Shown piece after piece: positions 17,831-27,100 of a stretch of 64,000 nt of DNA (its first letter is position 1; the number at the start of each line of letters is the position of its first letter). Made by a program: the position numbers and the translations under genes. The notes under the pieces were generated by a model, which was given only the letters and a program-made list of their open reading frames with translations, ran no database searches and was not told the DNA's origin. The DNA comes from Limnohabitans sp. T6-5 (GTDB taxonomy: Bacteria > Pseudomonadota > Gammaproteobacteria > Burkholderiales > Burkholderiaceae_C). Where the stretch lies: NCBI RefSeq assembly GCF_003063315.1, contig NZ_NERV01000002.1, positions 1,054,001 to 1,118,000 on the forward strand. The letters are read 5' to 3'.

Positions 17831-20010
17831 AAACGAACCACCGCTTGAGCCAGCACGCTGCGCTGCACGTCGTAGGCTCTGGTCACGGGGAAGATGTTGA
17901 TGAATTCGGTGTGGCGGTCCTGAAGCAGATTTCGCCCTTGCAAAGACAGCTCGGTGTAGCGATTGAACTGCCAGGCCAGCCGCATGTCCAAGCCGGTGTA
18001 AGGTGCCAGACGGGTCAGCTCCTGGCTGTTGAGGGTGTAATGCGCGGTCTCGGAGTTGTAGCGCAAACGCACATTCAGGTTCAAGTTGTGCGCCAGACTG
18101 AAATGGTTGTCCAGCGACAACTGGTGCCGTGGAGCACTGTTTTCAAACGCCACCACCTGGGTGTCACCCAGCCGATCGCCCGTGTGCACACCTTTGACAT
18201 GCAGGTGGCTGTAGGCCGCCTGCAGCTTCCACCAGGCCCGTGGGTGCCATTCGACAGAGAACTCACCGCCATAGGAGCGGGCTTTGTCGAGGTTGGTGTT
18301 GTAGCCGGCCAGCGTGAAATAGCATGCACCCGGGCCGTAGATAGCCGGGCAGCCCCTGGCTTGATCCAGACCGGTGACCGGATTGCTGAGCAAACGCGCA
18401 CCGCGCAAATGGCTGTAGTCGGTCACAAACAGCGAGGTGTCCACGCTCAGGAAATTCGAGAACTGCTTGCGCCAGCCGCCTTCAAGGCTGACTGCGTCTT
18501 CGGCTTGCAAAGTGGCGTTGGCTTTTGGCGAGACTTGCGTGACGGCGGTCAGCATGCCCGCAGGAATTCTGGGGTCGACAAAATGCGCATCCTGCGCACT
18601 GATGTCCAGCGTGGCCAGACTCTCGGTGCGCCGTGACGAGCGCACCGAACGCGACAGCGCTCCCCAATAGGCTTCGTTTTGCCCTGGTGTGTACAGCGCC
18701 CGCACATTGGGCTGGATGTTGAAGCCGGTCAGACCGTCTTTTTCAAACTTGGAGCCCACAATCAGCTTGAAGCGTTCGGGCAGCAGGCTGATCTCGTCGT
18801 GCACAAAGGCGCTGTAGTTCAGGCGCTGGCTTTTGCCGTCGAGCAACAAATATGGGGTAGCCGGCAAGAGCAGATTGTCTGAGGTGTGGCGCAGGTTCAG
18901 ACCCCAGATGAAGTCGTGCGCATCCAGGATGCGTCGCTGCTGAAAGTCCACGTCCACGTCTGTTTTGGTGCCGCCCATTTGCATGTAGCTGGGGGCCTGC
19001 CCCAAAGGTTGGAGGGCACCGGTGCCAGAGCCCCAAACCCCGGCATGGATCGATTTGTCATAGTCAATCGAGGTCTGCAGCACATTCTCTGCACCTTGCG
19101 CCCCACGCCAGGCATAGCGCGCCTGCACCGCGGCGCCATGGCCATCTTCAGACAAGAGACTATCGCGTGCATAGGGTGTGGCCGCATCGCTGAAGGCGCG
19201 CACTGTAGGCGTTCCCCAAAAATCCTTGGATCGGGCCTGGTAGACCTCGGCCTTCAGGCTCAACTGACCGCCCTCCACCTGGGGCTCCAGCCGGACACCC
19301 AGACGTTGCTGTTGAACAGCATCCTGCCCCGTCACGCCGGTGTTGCGCTCCATCGAGCCGCCCATCGTGCTGGTTTTACCGTACACCTTGTAATGCCCGC
19401 CCTGTGCCAGTGCGGCGCCATGGGTCATGGACACCGAAGCCAGATCGCCCGTGCCCACGGTGGTGCTGACCTTATTGCCCTGGCTGGCTGCTGCCGAGCG
19501 GGTCACGATGTTGATCACACCGTTCATGGCATTGGTGCCCCACAGGGCAGCGCCCGGCCCCCGGATGACTTCGATGCGCTCGATGTCCTCCATGACGGTG
19601 TCCTGGGTTTCCCACAGCACGCCCGAAAACAATGGCGAATACACGCTGCGCCCATCGATCTGGACCAGCAGCTTGCTGGAAAAACGTTCATTGAAACCGC
19701 GCGAGCTGACGGCCCAGCGGTTGCGCGCAATTTGCGCCACATTCAGACCCGGCACCAAGCGCAAGGCCTCGGGAATCGACTGCGCCCCCGAGCGGCGGAT
19801 TTCTTCGGCGGAAATCACATAGGCCGCTGCCGCCATGTCGGCCACGCGCTGCTCTTTGCGGGACATGGACATGAGCCGGTAATCGACCAACTCTTCCAAT
19901 GACATCTCCAAAAACTCATTGCCGCTCGCTGCCGCAGCACACGAAGCATGAATGGCACAAACCAAAAGTGACCAACGCCACAGGCCGTGTTGTCTTGTCA
20001 TTTTGCGCAT
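17827..20010 (-). CDS. TonB-dependent outer membrane receptor
   Basis: A 727-residue outer membrane protein. The start at 20010 is chosen because GGGAG lies just upstream and MRKMTRQ begins a typical signal peptide; an in-frame ATG at 20052 adds 14 residues. After the signal: a short TonB-box-like segment, plug domain (AAAAYVISAEEIRRSGAQSIPEALRLVPGLNV, then IERIEVIRGPGAALWGTNAMNGVINIVTR), then a 22-strand-type barrel ending in phenylalanine (AVVRF), as needed for barrel assembly. Receptors of this subtype often sit with yfiR and a sensor kinase, as here, which suggests a signalling or regulated-uptake role. The ligand is unknown. The 203 bases upstream are AT-rich and hold its promoter and that of the divergent gene at 20214. 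Confidence 0.9.
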   Translation of the reverse strand: MRKMTRQHGLWRWSLLVCAIHASCAAAASGNEFLEMSLEELVDYRLMSMSRKEQRVADMAAAAYVISAEEIRRSGAQSIPEALRLVPGLNVAQIARNRWAVSSRGFNERFSSKLLVQIDGRSVYSPLFSGVLWETQDTVMEDIERIEVIRGPGAALWGTNAMNGVINIVTRSAAASQGNKVSTTVGTGDLASVSMTHGAALAQGGHYKVYGKTSTMGGSMERNTGVTGQDAVQQQRLGVRLEPQVEGGQLSLKAEVYQARSKDFWGTPTVRAFSDAATPYARDSLLSEDGHGAAVQARYAWRGAQGAENVLQTSIDYDKSIHAGVWGSGTGALQPLGQAPSYMQMGGTKTDVDVDFQQRRILDAHDFIWGLNLRHTSDNLLLPATPYLLLDGKSQRLNYSAFVHDEISLLPERFKLIVGSKFEKDGLTGFNIQPNVRALYTPGQNEAYWGALSRSVRSSRRTESLATLDISAQDAHFVDPRIPAGMLTAVTQVSPKANATLQAEDAVSLEGGWRKQFSNFLSVDTSLFVTDYSHLRGARLLSNPVTGLDQARGCPAIYGPGACYFTLAGYNTNLDKARSYGGEFSVEWHPRAWWKLQAAYSHLHVKGVHTGDRLGDTQVVAFENSAPRHQLSLDNHFSLAHNLNLNVRLRYNSETAHYTLNSQELTRLAPYTGLDMRLAWQFNRYTELSLQGRNLLQDRHTEFINIFPVTRAYDVQRSVLAQAVVRF

Positions 20011-20213
20011 CGAAAAAGCTCCCTTTTGAACCCGTTGTTGATCCCAGATCAACTATTAGATTTTACATTTATTACCCATTAATGCCACAAATAAATTCAT
20101 CATTCATGTAATTTAATAAATTTAAACAATTCAAAACACATTCTTGTATATTGTGATTTTTGATGCTTTGAAGCACACGGGCGTCGCCCCATCATCGCGA
20201 TACACTGAGCCGG

Positions 20214-20678
20214 ATGGAACTTTGGCTCAACCAACTTTTGCACTGGCTGGCACTGCCTCAATATGGCCTGAGCAGCGTGTTTGTAGTGGCCTTCATCTCG
20301 GCAACCCTGTTGCCTTTGGGCTCTGAGCCCGCCGTCTTTGGCCTGATCAAACTCAACCCGGACATGTTTTGGCCCGCCATTGTGGTGGCCACCGTGGGCA
20401 ACACCCTGGGCGGCGTGGTCAGCTGGTGGCTGGGATGGGGGTCGCGCCATGTGGTCAACCGCTGGGGCCACTCCTCCAGCCATGCACGGGCTTTGATCTG
20501 GCTCGAAAAACTCGGACCCAAAGCCTGCCTGCTGTCCTGGCTGCCCATCGTGGGCGACCCACTGTGCGCCGTGGCAGGCTGGCTGCGCATGCCGCTGTGG
20601 CCATGCACGGTGTACATGGCCCTTGGCAAATTCGGACGTTATCTGGTCATGACCAGCTTGCTGCTGTGGGTGTTTTGA
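20214..20678 (+). CDS. yqaA: YqaA family membrane protein (VTT/SNARE-associated type)
   Basis: A 154-residue inner-membrane protein with four or five hydrophobic segments. The family pattern is visible: FISATLLPLGSEPAVFG, VVATVGNTLGGVVSWWLGWG, then FGPKACLLSWLPIVGDPLC-like and MALGKFGRYLVM (here the first residues read LGPKACLLSWLPIVGDPLC). YqaA is related to DedA-type proteins, thought to act on membrane lipids, but its exact job is not known. It is divergent from the TonB receptor and ends 20 bases before the convergent M50 peptidase gene. Confidence 0.85.
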   Translation: MELWLNQLLHWLALPQYGLSSVFVVAFISATLLPLGSEPAVFGLIKLNPDMFWPAIVVATVGNTLGGVVSWWLGWGSRHVVNRWGHSSSHARALIWLEKLGPKACLLSWLPIVGDPLCAVAGWLRMPLWPCTVYMALGKFGRYLVMTSLLLWVF

Positions 20679-20698
20679 GCCCAGCGAATCCCACCGAA

Positions 20699-22807
20699 TC
20701 AAGGCTGAAACTCCCGCAACACCACCGACAAAGCCCGGCGCACATAACGCCCGAGCAAAGACTCGGCTTGCGCTGACACGCTCAGGTGCCCGCGCTGCAC
20801 CGGCAGGTGGGCAGGCAAGCGTGCCGCATCGGCCTCATCCAGCGCCAGCACCACGCGGTAGACCGCCTGCTCGGGAAACCACTTGCCGCCTTGTTCTCGC
20901 GCCAGCACATGGCCGCCCATGGGCGCGGTCAACTGGCCATCGGGCAACTGACGGGTGGCGTCGGCGTCGATCAAGGTGATGGTCAGCGCAACAGGGTGGC
21001 TCAGGCCGGGCGCCCAAAAATGCGCCTTGTTGCCCGGCTGCAAGCGCTTGACCTGCTCTTCCTCCAGCCAGGTTTCGACTTTCCAGGGCTCATCGGCGAT
21101 CAACACGCCGATTTGCTCATGACGCGCCAGCCATTGGCCCACCGCCAGATCCGGTTGCGTCCAGCGGAACACGCCTGCAAAGGAGGCCACCGGGGCATAG
21201 GGCGCCATCTGGTCTTGCAGCCTGCGTGCATCGGCTTGTGACATCTGAAACTGCTCACGCGCCAGCTTCAGGGGCTGGCTGGAGGCATAGGCCAAACTGG
21301 TCGTGGCCGCTTGCCAGCTCAGGCGGGCACTTTTGGCCTCGGCCACATCGGATTGCGCCAACAATTCCGGCTCGCTCATGCGGGCCAGCAGCTGGCCTTT
21401 GGCCACCCGGGCGCCGTCGGCCAGCGGCAATGCCTGCAGCTGCGCTGGGCCGGGCGCATAAACAGGCCACGATTGCCCGGGCCGCAGCATGGCATGCGCG
21501 GTGATCAAAGTGGGCAGGGGCAGCGCCATGAGCACGCCCAGGGCCAGCAGCGCCGCGCCGCTCCACAGACTGCGCCGACGCTGGCGAATGACCGCTGCAC
21601 GCTGCACCCAGGCCAGGATTTCAGAGCGGATCGGGCTGAAGATGAACCAGTAAATCTCGATGGCAAACAGCAGCACCCCCAGCAGCTTGGTGAACAGGTG
21701 ATACACCATCAAGGCGATGCCCAGGAAAAGCACCAGTCGGTAAACCCACACGGCAAACGCAAAGGCCACCAAGCCCCACTGCCGAAGTGGCGTCATGCGC
21801 TCGGGCTGCGCCTCGCCCAGCTGGAACAACCACTCACGCAACTGCCAGCGCGCCAGCGCAAAACTGCGCGCATGCAAATTGGGCAGGTTCAGCACATCCA
21901 TGGCGATGAAATAACCATCAAAACGCATGAAAGGGCTGGCATTGATGGCCAGCGTGGCCACCCAACTGAGCGTGGCCACAAAAAACGCACTGGAGCGCAA
22001 ACCGCCTTCGGGCAACAAAGCCCAGGCCAGCGTCGCCCAGCAGGCAATCACCAGCTCGGTGACGATGCCCGCCGCCGCAATCTGCACACGGGCACGCCGT
22101 CCGGGCAAACGCCAGGCCTCGTTGGTATCGGTGTAGGCCATGGGCCACATCACCAAAAACGCCACCCCCATGCGCGGCACACGGCAGCCTTGGCGTTTGG
22201 CGGCAAAGGCGTGCCCCAGTTCATGCAAGACCTTGACCACCGACAAGGCCACGCCATATGACAGCAAGCCTTGCCAGGTGAAGGTGTCCACCAAGGTGGC
22301 TTTGAACAAGCTCCACTGCTGCATCACCTGGTACACACCCACCAAAAGCACCAGCCCTGTCAGGGCCATGAAGCGACGGGAGAAAAACACCTCGACCGCT
22401 CCCACCCAACGGCTCAGCCAGGCATCGGGCTTGAGCAAGGGAATGCGAAAAAACAGATAGTGGTGAATCAGCCAAGTCCAGACGCTTTGGCGGGTACGGG
22501 CCACTTTTTGGGCCATCTCGGCGGCGGCTTTGGCATCCGTGGGCAGCAGCAGTTCATGCTGGGACAAGAAGGTCATCACCTCTTCGATGTGCTTGGCCTC
22601 GATTTGCAAAGGCGTGTCCCGCGCCACCGCGTGCACGATGGCTTCGGTGTGCCCCAAGCTCCAGCGCGACAAAACCTCCCAGGTCAGCCAATCGATCTGA
22701 AAGTATTGTTGGCGCACCGGGTCATGCAGCACCCAGCTGGGCTGCCCCTGCGAGCCCGTGGGGCCTGCAAACACATCCAGCTCTTCGCGCAGCAAAGGCC
22801 AGGCCAT
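20699..22807 (-). CDS. Membrane M50 (site-2 type) zinc metallopeptidase with HlyD-like C-terminal region
   Basis: A 702-residue integral membrane protein. Residues 1-100 are a soluble N-terminal domain that includes a winged-helix-like stretch (QYFQIDWLTWEVLSRWSLGHTEAI) seen in PqqD-like leader-binding modules. The membrane core has HELGH (195-199), two zinc histidines and the catalytic Glu196, and the second motif SPFMRFDGYF with Asp297 as third ligand. More helices follow to about residue 430, then a periplasmic tail with lipoyl-like (LADGARVAKGQLLARMSEPELL) and barrel segments as in HlyD/membrane-fusion proteins. The gene starts one base after the HlyD-like gene stop, so the two are coupled. 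Known relatives are annotated as peptide zinc metalloproteases in peptide export. Here it may process or help export the giant protein encoded two genes upstream. Confidence 0.85.
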   Translation of the reverse strand: MAWPLLREELDVFAGPTGSQGQPSWVLHDPVRQQYFQIDWLTWEVLSRWSLGHTEAIVHAVARDTPLQIEAKHIEEVMTFLSQHELLLPTDAKAAAEMAQKVARTRQSVWTWLIHHYLFFRIPLLKPDAWLSRWVGAVEVFFSRRFMALTGLVLLVGVYQVMQQWSLFKATLVDTFTWQGLLSYGVALSVVKVLHELGHAFAAKRQGCRVPRMGVAFLVMWPMAYTDTNEAWRLPGRRARVQIAAAGIVTELVIACWATLAWALLPEGGLRSSAFFVATLSWVATLAINASPFMRFDGYFIAMDVLNLPNLHARSFALARWQLREWLFQLGEAQPERMTPLRQWGLVAFAFAVWVYRLVLFLGIALMVYHLFTKLLGVLLFAIEIYWFIFSPIRSEILAWVQRAAVIRQRRRSLWSGAALLALGVLMALPLPTLITAHAMLRPGQSWPVYAPGPAQLQALPLADGARVAKGQLLARMSEPELLAQSDVAEAKSARLSWQAATTSLAYASSQPLKLAREQFQMSQADARRLQDQMAPYAPVASFAGVFRWTQPDLAVGQWLARHEQIGVLIADEPWKVETWLEEEQVKRLQPGNKAHFWAPGLSHPVALTITLIDADATRQLPDGQLTAPMGGHVLAREQGGKWFPEQAVYRVVLALDEADAARLPAHLPVQRGHLSVSAQAESLLGRYVRRALSVVLREFQP

Positions 22808-22808
22808 G

Positions 22809-24179
22809 TCAGAGCCCCAGACTGGTGCGGATCAAGGCCAGCGGCTTGCGCAGCAGCCAATAACCCAGAAACGTCCATTCGCCACTGACGCGGGCCGTGC
22901 CCTTTTGCCCCACGCTGTGGGGCGTGGGCGCCAGCAGCCGCGCACGCAAGCGGTAAGCGTAGGTGGCATCGGGCCGCAGCACGGCCTCGTGCGACAGGTA
23001 CGTCAGCTCGGCATGCACGGGCGACAAAGGGCTCGATTGCAAAAACAAGGTGAGCGTCGAGCCCACGGGCAGCTGGACCACATCGTCGAGCGGCAGCCAG
23101 GCCTGAACCTCGATGTCGCTGGGGCGGGCGATGCGCAATATCTGCTCGCCCACCGCCACCGGCTTACCCACCCAGGTCAGGGGGTCGTCCAGCAAGACCA
23201 TGCCCGCACCGCTGGCGCTGACCTGGGTGCGCTGCAATTGGGACTTGAGGAACTCAAACTCGCTGCGTCGCTCCTGAATGGCACCGGCCACAGCCGCCAA
23301 TTCGGCCTTGTACTTGGCGTCATCCAGGGCCAGTTGATGGGTCTGGCGAAATTGCGCCTGCGCCGTCTCCAGCGTCTGCTGGGCCACCGCCACACGGCTT
23401 TGCAGCAAGGCCTCGTCAAACTCGAACAACAGCTGACCGCTGCGCACGGTCTGGTTGGGCTGCACATGGAAACGGGCAATCACCCCCTCAATCGGGGCGC
23501 GCACCACCACAGGCTGGGCAGGCACCAGCTCGCCGGGGGCCAGCACCGTCATGCGCACCGGCAAAAACACCAAACCCAGCAGCAGCGCCATCAGCCAGAC
23601 CCCCGGCCGCTTGTACCAGGGCTTTTGCCCGGCCAAGTGCCATTGGCGGCGCCAGTTGCGCAAACGCTGGCCCAGCGCAGGCCTTTGCTGCCGGGCCAGT
23701 GCATGCCAGGCGTGCTGCCAGACCTGCAGCCAGGCCATGAGCTTGGCCTGGTCGGCTTCAGAAAACTGCACATCGCGGGCCAGCAACAGACGCGCACCGG
23801 GCGCCACATCCAGCGGCAAACTGAGGGCGTTTTGTGGCCACCACTCGGCCCAGCTTGGCTGCTGCTCCACTGGCAAGTCGTGCGCACTCAAGGCCTGCAC
23901 ACCCAACTGCAATGCCCATGGCTGGGCCAGCAAGGCCTTGACCCAATCGAGGTAGGGCGTGTGCTGCTCCACCTGGCTGACGCCCGACAAGGCGCGCACG
24001 CCCTCGTCGCCCAGCCACAACACCGCTTGCCGGTAGGGCAGCAAGGCGTGGGTGGTGTTGCACAGCAAAAACGCCAGTTCGTCGAGTGACTGCGCCTGCC
24101 GGGCCTGTTGGCCCAGATCGAAAAGGGTCAACAAGGGCGAATTGTCCAAAGCCGCTGGCGGCCCGCTTGATTGAGTCAT
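22809..24179 (-). CDS. HlyD family periplasmic adaptor with N-terminal GAF-like domain
   Basis: A 456-residue inner-membrane adaptor. Unusually long cytoplasmic part: residues about 15-160 look like a degenerate GAF-type domain (SLDELAFLLCNTTHALLPYRQAVLWL, later LSLPLDVAPGARLLLARD, FSEADQAKLMAWLQVW). Then a basic stretch, one transmembrane helix (192-208), the lipoyl-like half-motif (VRAPIEGVIARFHVQPNQTVRSGQLLFEFD, 227-256), a coiled coil (about 258-320), the returning lipoyl half and a barrel. Such adaptors link inner-membrane exporters to a TolC-type outer channel. It starts 7 bases after the stop of the giant gene and is coupled to the M50 gene. No ABC ATPase is seen nearby. Confidence 0.85.
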   Translation of the reverse strand: MTQSSGPPAALDNSPLLTLFDLGQQARQAQSLDELAFLLCNTTHALLPYRQAVLWLGDEGVRALSGVSQVEQHTPYLDWVKALLAQPWALQLGVQALSAHDLPVEQQPSWAEWWPQNALSLPLDVAPGARLLLARDVQFSEADQAKLMAWLQVWQHAWHALARQQRPALGQRLRNWRRQWHLAGQKPWYKRPGVWLMALLLGLVFLPVRMTVLAPGELVPAQPVVVRAPIEGVIARFHVQPNQTVRSGQLLFEFDEALLQSRVAVAQQTLETAQAQFRQTHQLALDDAKYKAELAAVAGAIQERRSEFEFLKSQLQRTQVSASGAGMVLLDDPLTWVGKPVAVGEQILRIARPSDIEVQAWLPLDDVVQLPVGSTLTLFLQSSPLSPVHAELTYLSHEAVLRPDATYAYRLRARLLAPTPHSVGQKGTARVSGEWTFLGYWLLRKPLALIRTSLGL

Positions 24180-24186
24180 AAGGTAT

Positions 24187-27100
24187 TCAATTCATCCATT
24201 CGCCACGCAGTTTGCCAGAAGCCATCAGCTGGCGCGATTGCGCCAATTTGTCTGACAGGCCCACACGGCCTGTGCGCTGGGCCTCCGCACCGATCTTGAT
24301 GCGCAACACCGTCACCGCCGCCTGGCCGTGCTGGTCCAGCGCCATCAGGCGCAAGACCACTTCGCCTTCCAGAACATCTGGCGGGTTGAGTGTGATGACG
24401 CCGGTCTTTTGGTTGACAGTCACCCAATGTGGTGCGGCCTCACCGTCGAGCATGTCCACCGAAAGTCGCACCACGGCCTTGGGGTCATGGTGCACAAAGG
24501 TGTCCGGTGGCAGGGTGAAAACCAGGCTTCGCCCCGCTTCGATCTGCAAATCGGGCAAGCCGCGCAGCACGCCAAACACCCCGTCCAGGGGGCTCAAGCG
24601 CACAGGCAAGCCCTCGGACTGCGTGGTTGTGGTTTCGCTCAGCAACTGCAGGAACTGGCGCAAGCGAATGGCCTCACGCTCCAGGTTTTGCTGCCGCTGG
24701 ACCCAATCTTCAGGCACGGCAGGCGCTGTCGCTCGCGTCCAGGACGAAGGTGTGCCCTCCACCCAGGATGGCATCGGGGCACGATGCGCCATCGCTTTGG
24801 CTGCGGGCACCACCTCATCCAGAGGCATGAATGCGGCAGGGCCACCCGCGCCTTTGTTCAACGGGGCCTCCTGCTGCGTCAGCGGCTCCAGCCACGCCGT
24901 CACGCCCGTGAGGGGCGCGGGTTCAGATATTGGCGGTTCTGGCGCTGGCACTGGCGCTGGCGCTGGCGCTGGCACTGGCACTGGCACTGGCACTGGCACT
25001 GGCACTGGCACTGGCACTGGCACTGGCACTGGCACTGGCTCAGGCACTGGCTCAGGCACTGGCTCAGGCACAGTAACGGGCACCGACTTGTCCAGCTGCA
25101 CAGTGTCGGCCAAAGCGGTGGCGTCACCCACCTGGTTGCTGACCGACAGACTCAGGCTCACGGGCCCATCCGACAAGACACGCAAATCCACGCCCTGCAG
25201 CGCCCAACGGCCCTGGCTGTCCACGCTGGTCACCGCAGTGACGGTGTTCACGCCGTCGCTGAACACCACCGTCAAGGGCTGGCCCGCTTCCACGCCCGTG
25301 GTGCTGCCCGACAAGTTCACCTGCCCGGCTTCACCCGCCGTGATCACCCCATCGGCGGCCACGGGGAAAGACTCCAGGCGCACTTGCGGTGCTTCACGCA
25401 CGGCCGCCACAAAGCCTGGGTCGAGCACGACGCCATCCGCGGCGCCATCGTCATCGCCACGTCCACCATCGCGGATGAACAGGCGCACCAAATCGATGTG
25501 CCCGTCGCTGTTGCTGTCCAGGAATTTGGCGCCGGTGCCGCTGGCCTCGTCCCAGGTGAAGGCCCACACGCCTTGGCTGCCCACTTTGAAATAGGTGTTG
25601 TAGAGGCCCTCGGCGACTTTCACATCGACTTCATGCACCTGCCCCACATAGGCGCTGAGCACCTGTGCAGACAAGGCATCAACGGCAGCCTCATCCACCT
25701 CGCCCAGACGCACGACCTGAGGGTAGTGACGGAACGAAATCACGTCGGTGGCTGCAAACACATCGGCACTGCCCAGCTGGCTGCCCGACAAGGCCTGCGC
25801 CCGCTCGGCTGCGGTGACCGCGCGGCTGGTGACGCTGTCGATTTGCACCTCCACCCGCAATTGACCGCCGGGGTTGGTGGCAGGATTGCTCAACAAGTCC
25901 TCCATGCCAACGTTGCCCTGACCGGTGGTGTCGATGGCCATGATCTGGCCAGCCGAAGTCTGGAACGTGACCACATCGCGTTGATCGGCATCATCGATGC
26001 CATCGCCGTTGATGTCGCCAAAGTTCTTTTCGTTGGAAAAGCGCACGCCGTCGCCATCGAGCGACTCCAGGTCCGCACCGTTTTGCGGCGAGACGATGCG
26101 CATCTGCAAGGTCGGACTGCCTGTGGACACATTGCCCGCCATGTCCTGGAACTGGTACTGCAAATTCCAGCTGCCTTCGGGCAGGGCCGACAGCGGCATC
26201 AGCGTCAGCGTGGCCACATGGAACAAGCTGGGCACCGCCCGGCCATCGACCAGCAAGACCACATTGGCTGTGCCGTCCGGCAAGGCGTCCACTTTCAGGC
26301 GCACCAGCCCGCTGGGCGAGGGGTTGCCGCCTTCGGGCACCGGCGCATTGAGCGGCGCTGTCTGAGCGGGCAATTCGCTGATCCATCGGTAATCCTGCAC
26401 CCGAGCCTCGCTGGTGCGCAGCGGATCGGCACCGTTGTCGCGCACCACCTGCAAGACCAGGCTGCGGGCAGGACCCGCCAACAGTTGCGCGTCCGGCCAC
26501 TGCAGCAAGGTGCCATCCACATGCGCGGTCAAGTCAGTCCAGCCTGCGGCCACCCAGTTGGCATCCGTGGGCATGACTTGCAGGCCATCGAGTCGGCCAT
26601 AGACGCGGTCAAAGGTGCCCAGCGGCGCGTTCAAGGTTCCACTGATGAACTGGTTGTTGTTGGCCGTGATGAAATCGCTGGCCGAAGGACCGGTGTCGCT
26701 CGACAGCTGAACACCCATCACGCGGGCCAGGCGGTCGGTGACGGTAAAGACCAGACCTTGCAAGGCAGACAAACGGGCCATATCGCGGCCATCGTCGGCC
26801 AGGGCCGCCAACTCGGACACCACCACCGCCAGCTGTCCAGCCGACATGCCCGTGGTGTCCACACCCATGCGCTGCAGGTCGGCCACGCTCAGCGAAGCCG
26901 CTTGACCCGCCACCACCGCCATCAGGCGTTGCACCGTATCGGCCAGAACCTCGATCTGCGCCACCGTCGACACATCGGCCGCTTGCATGTTGGCGATGCT
27001 GTCGTTCAGCAAGGCCAGCGCAGGCGCGGTCAAGGCCGCAGCTGTGGTGGCGCCGATGGCGGCGTAATCGGCCGCTGTGGGCTGGCTGTCGGGCGTGGCA

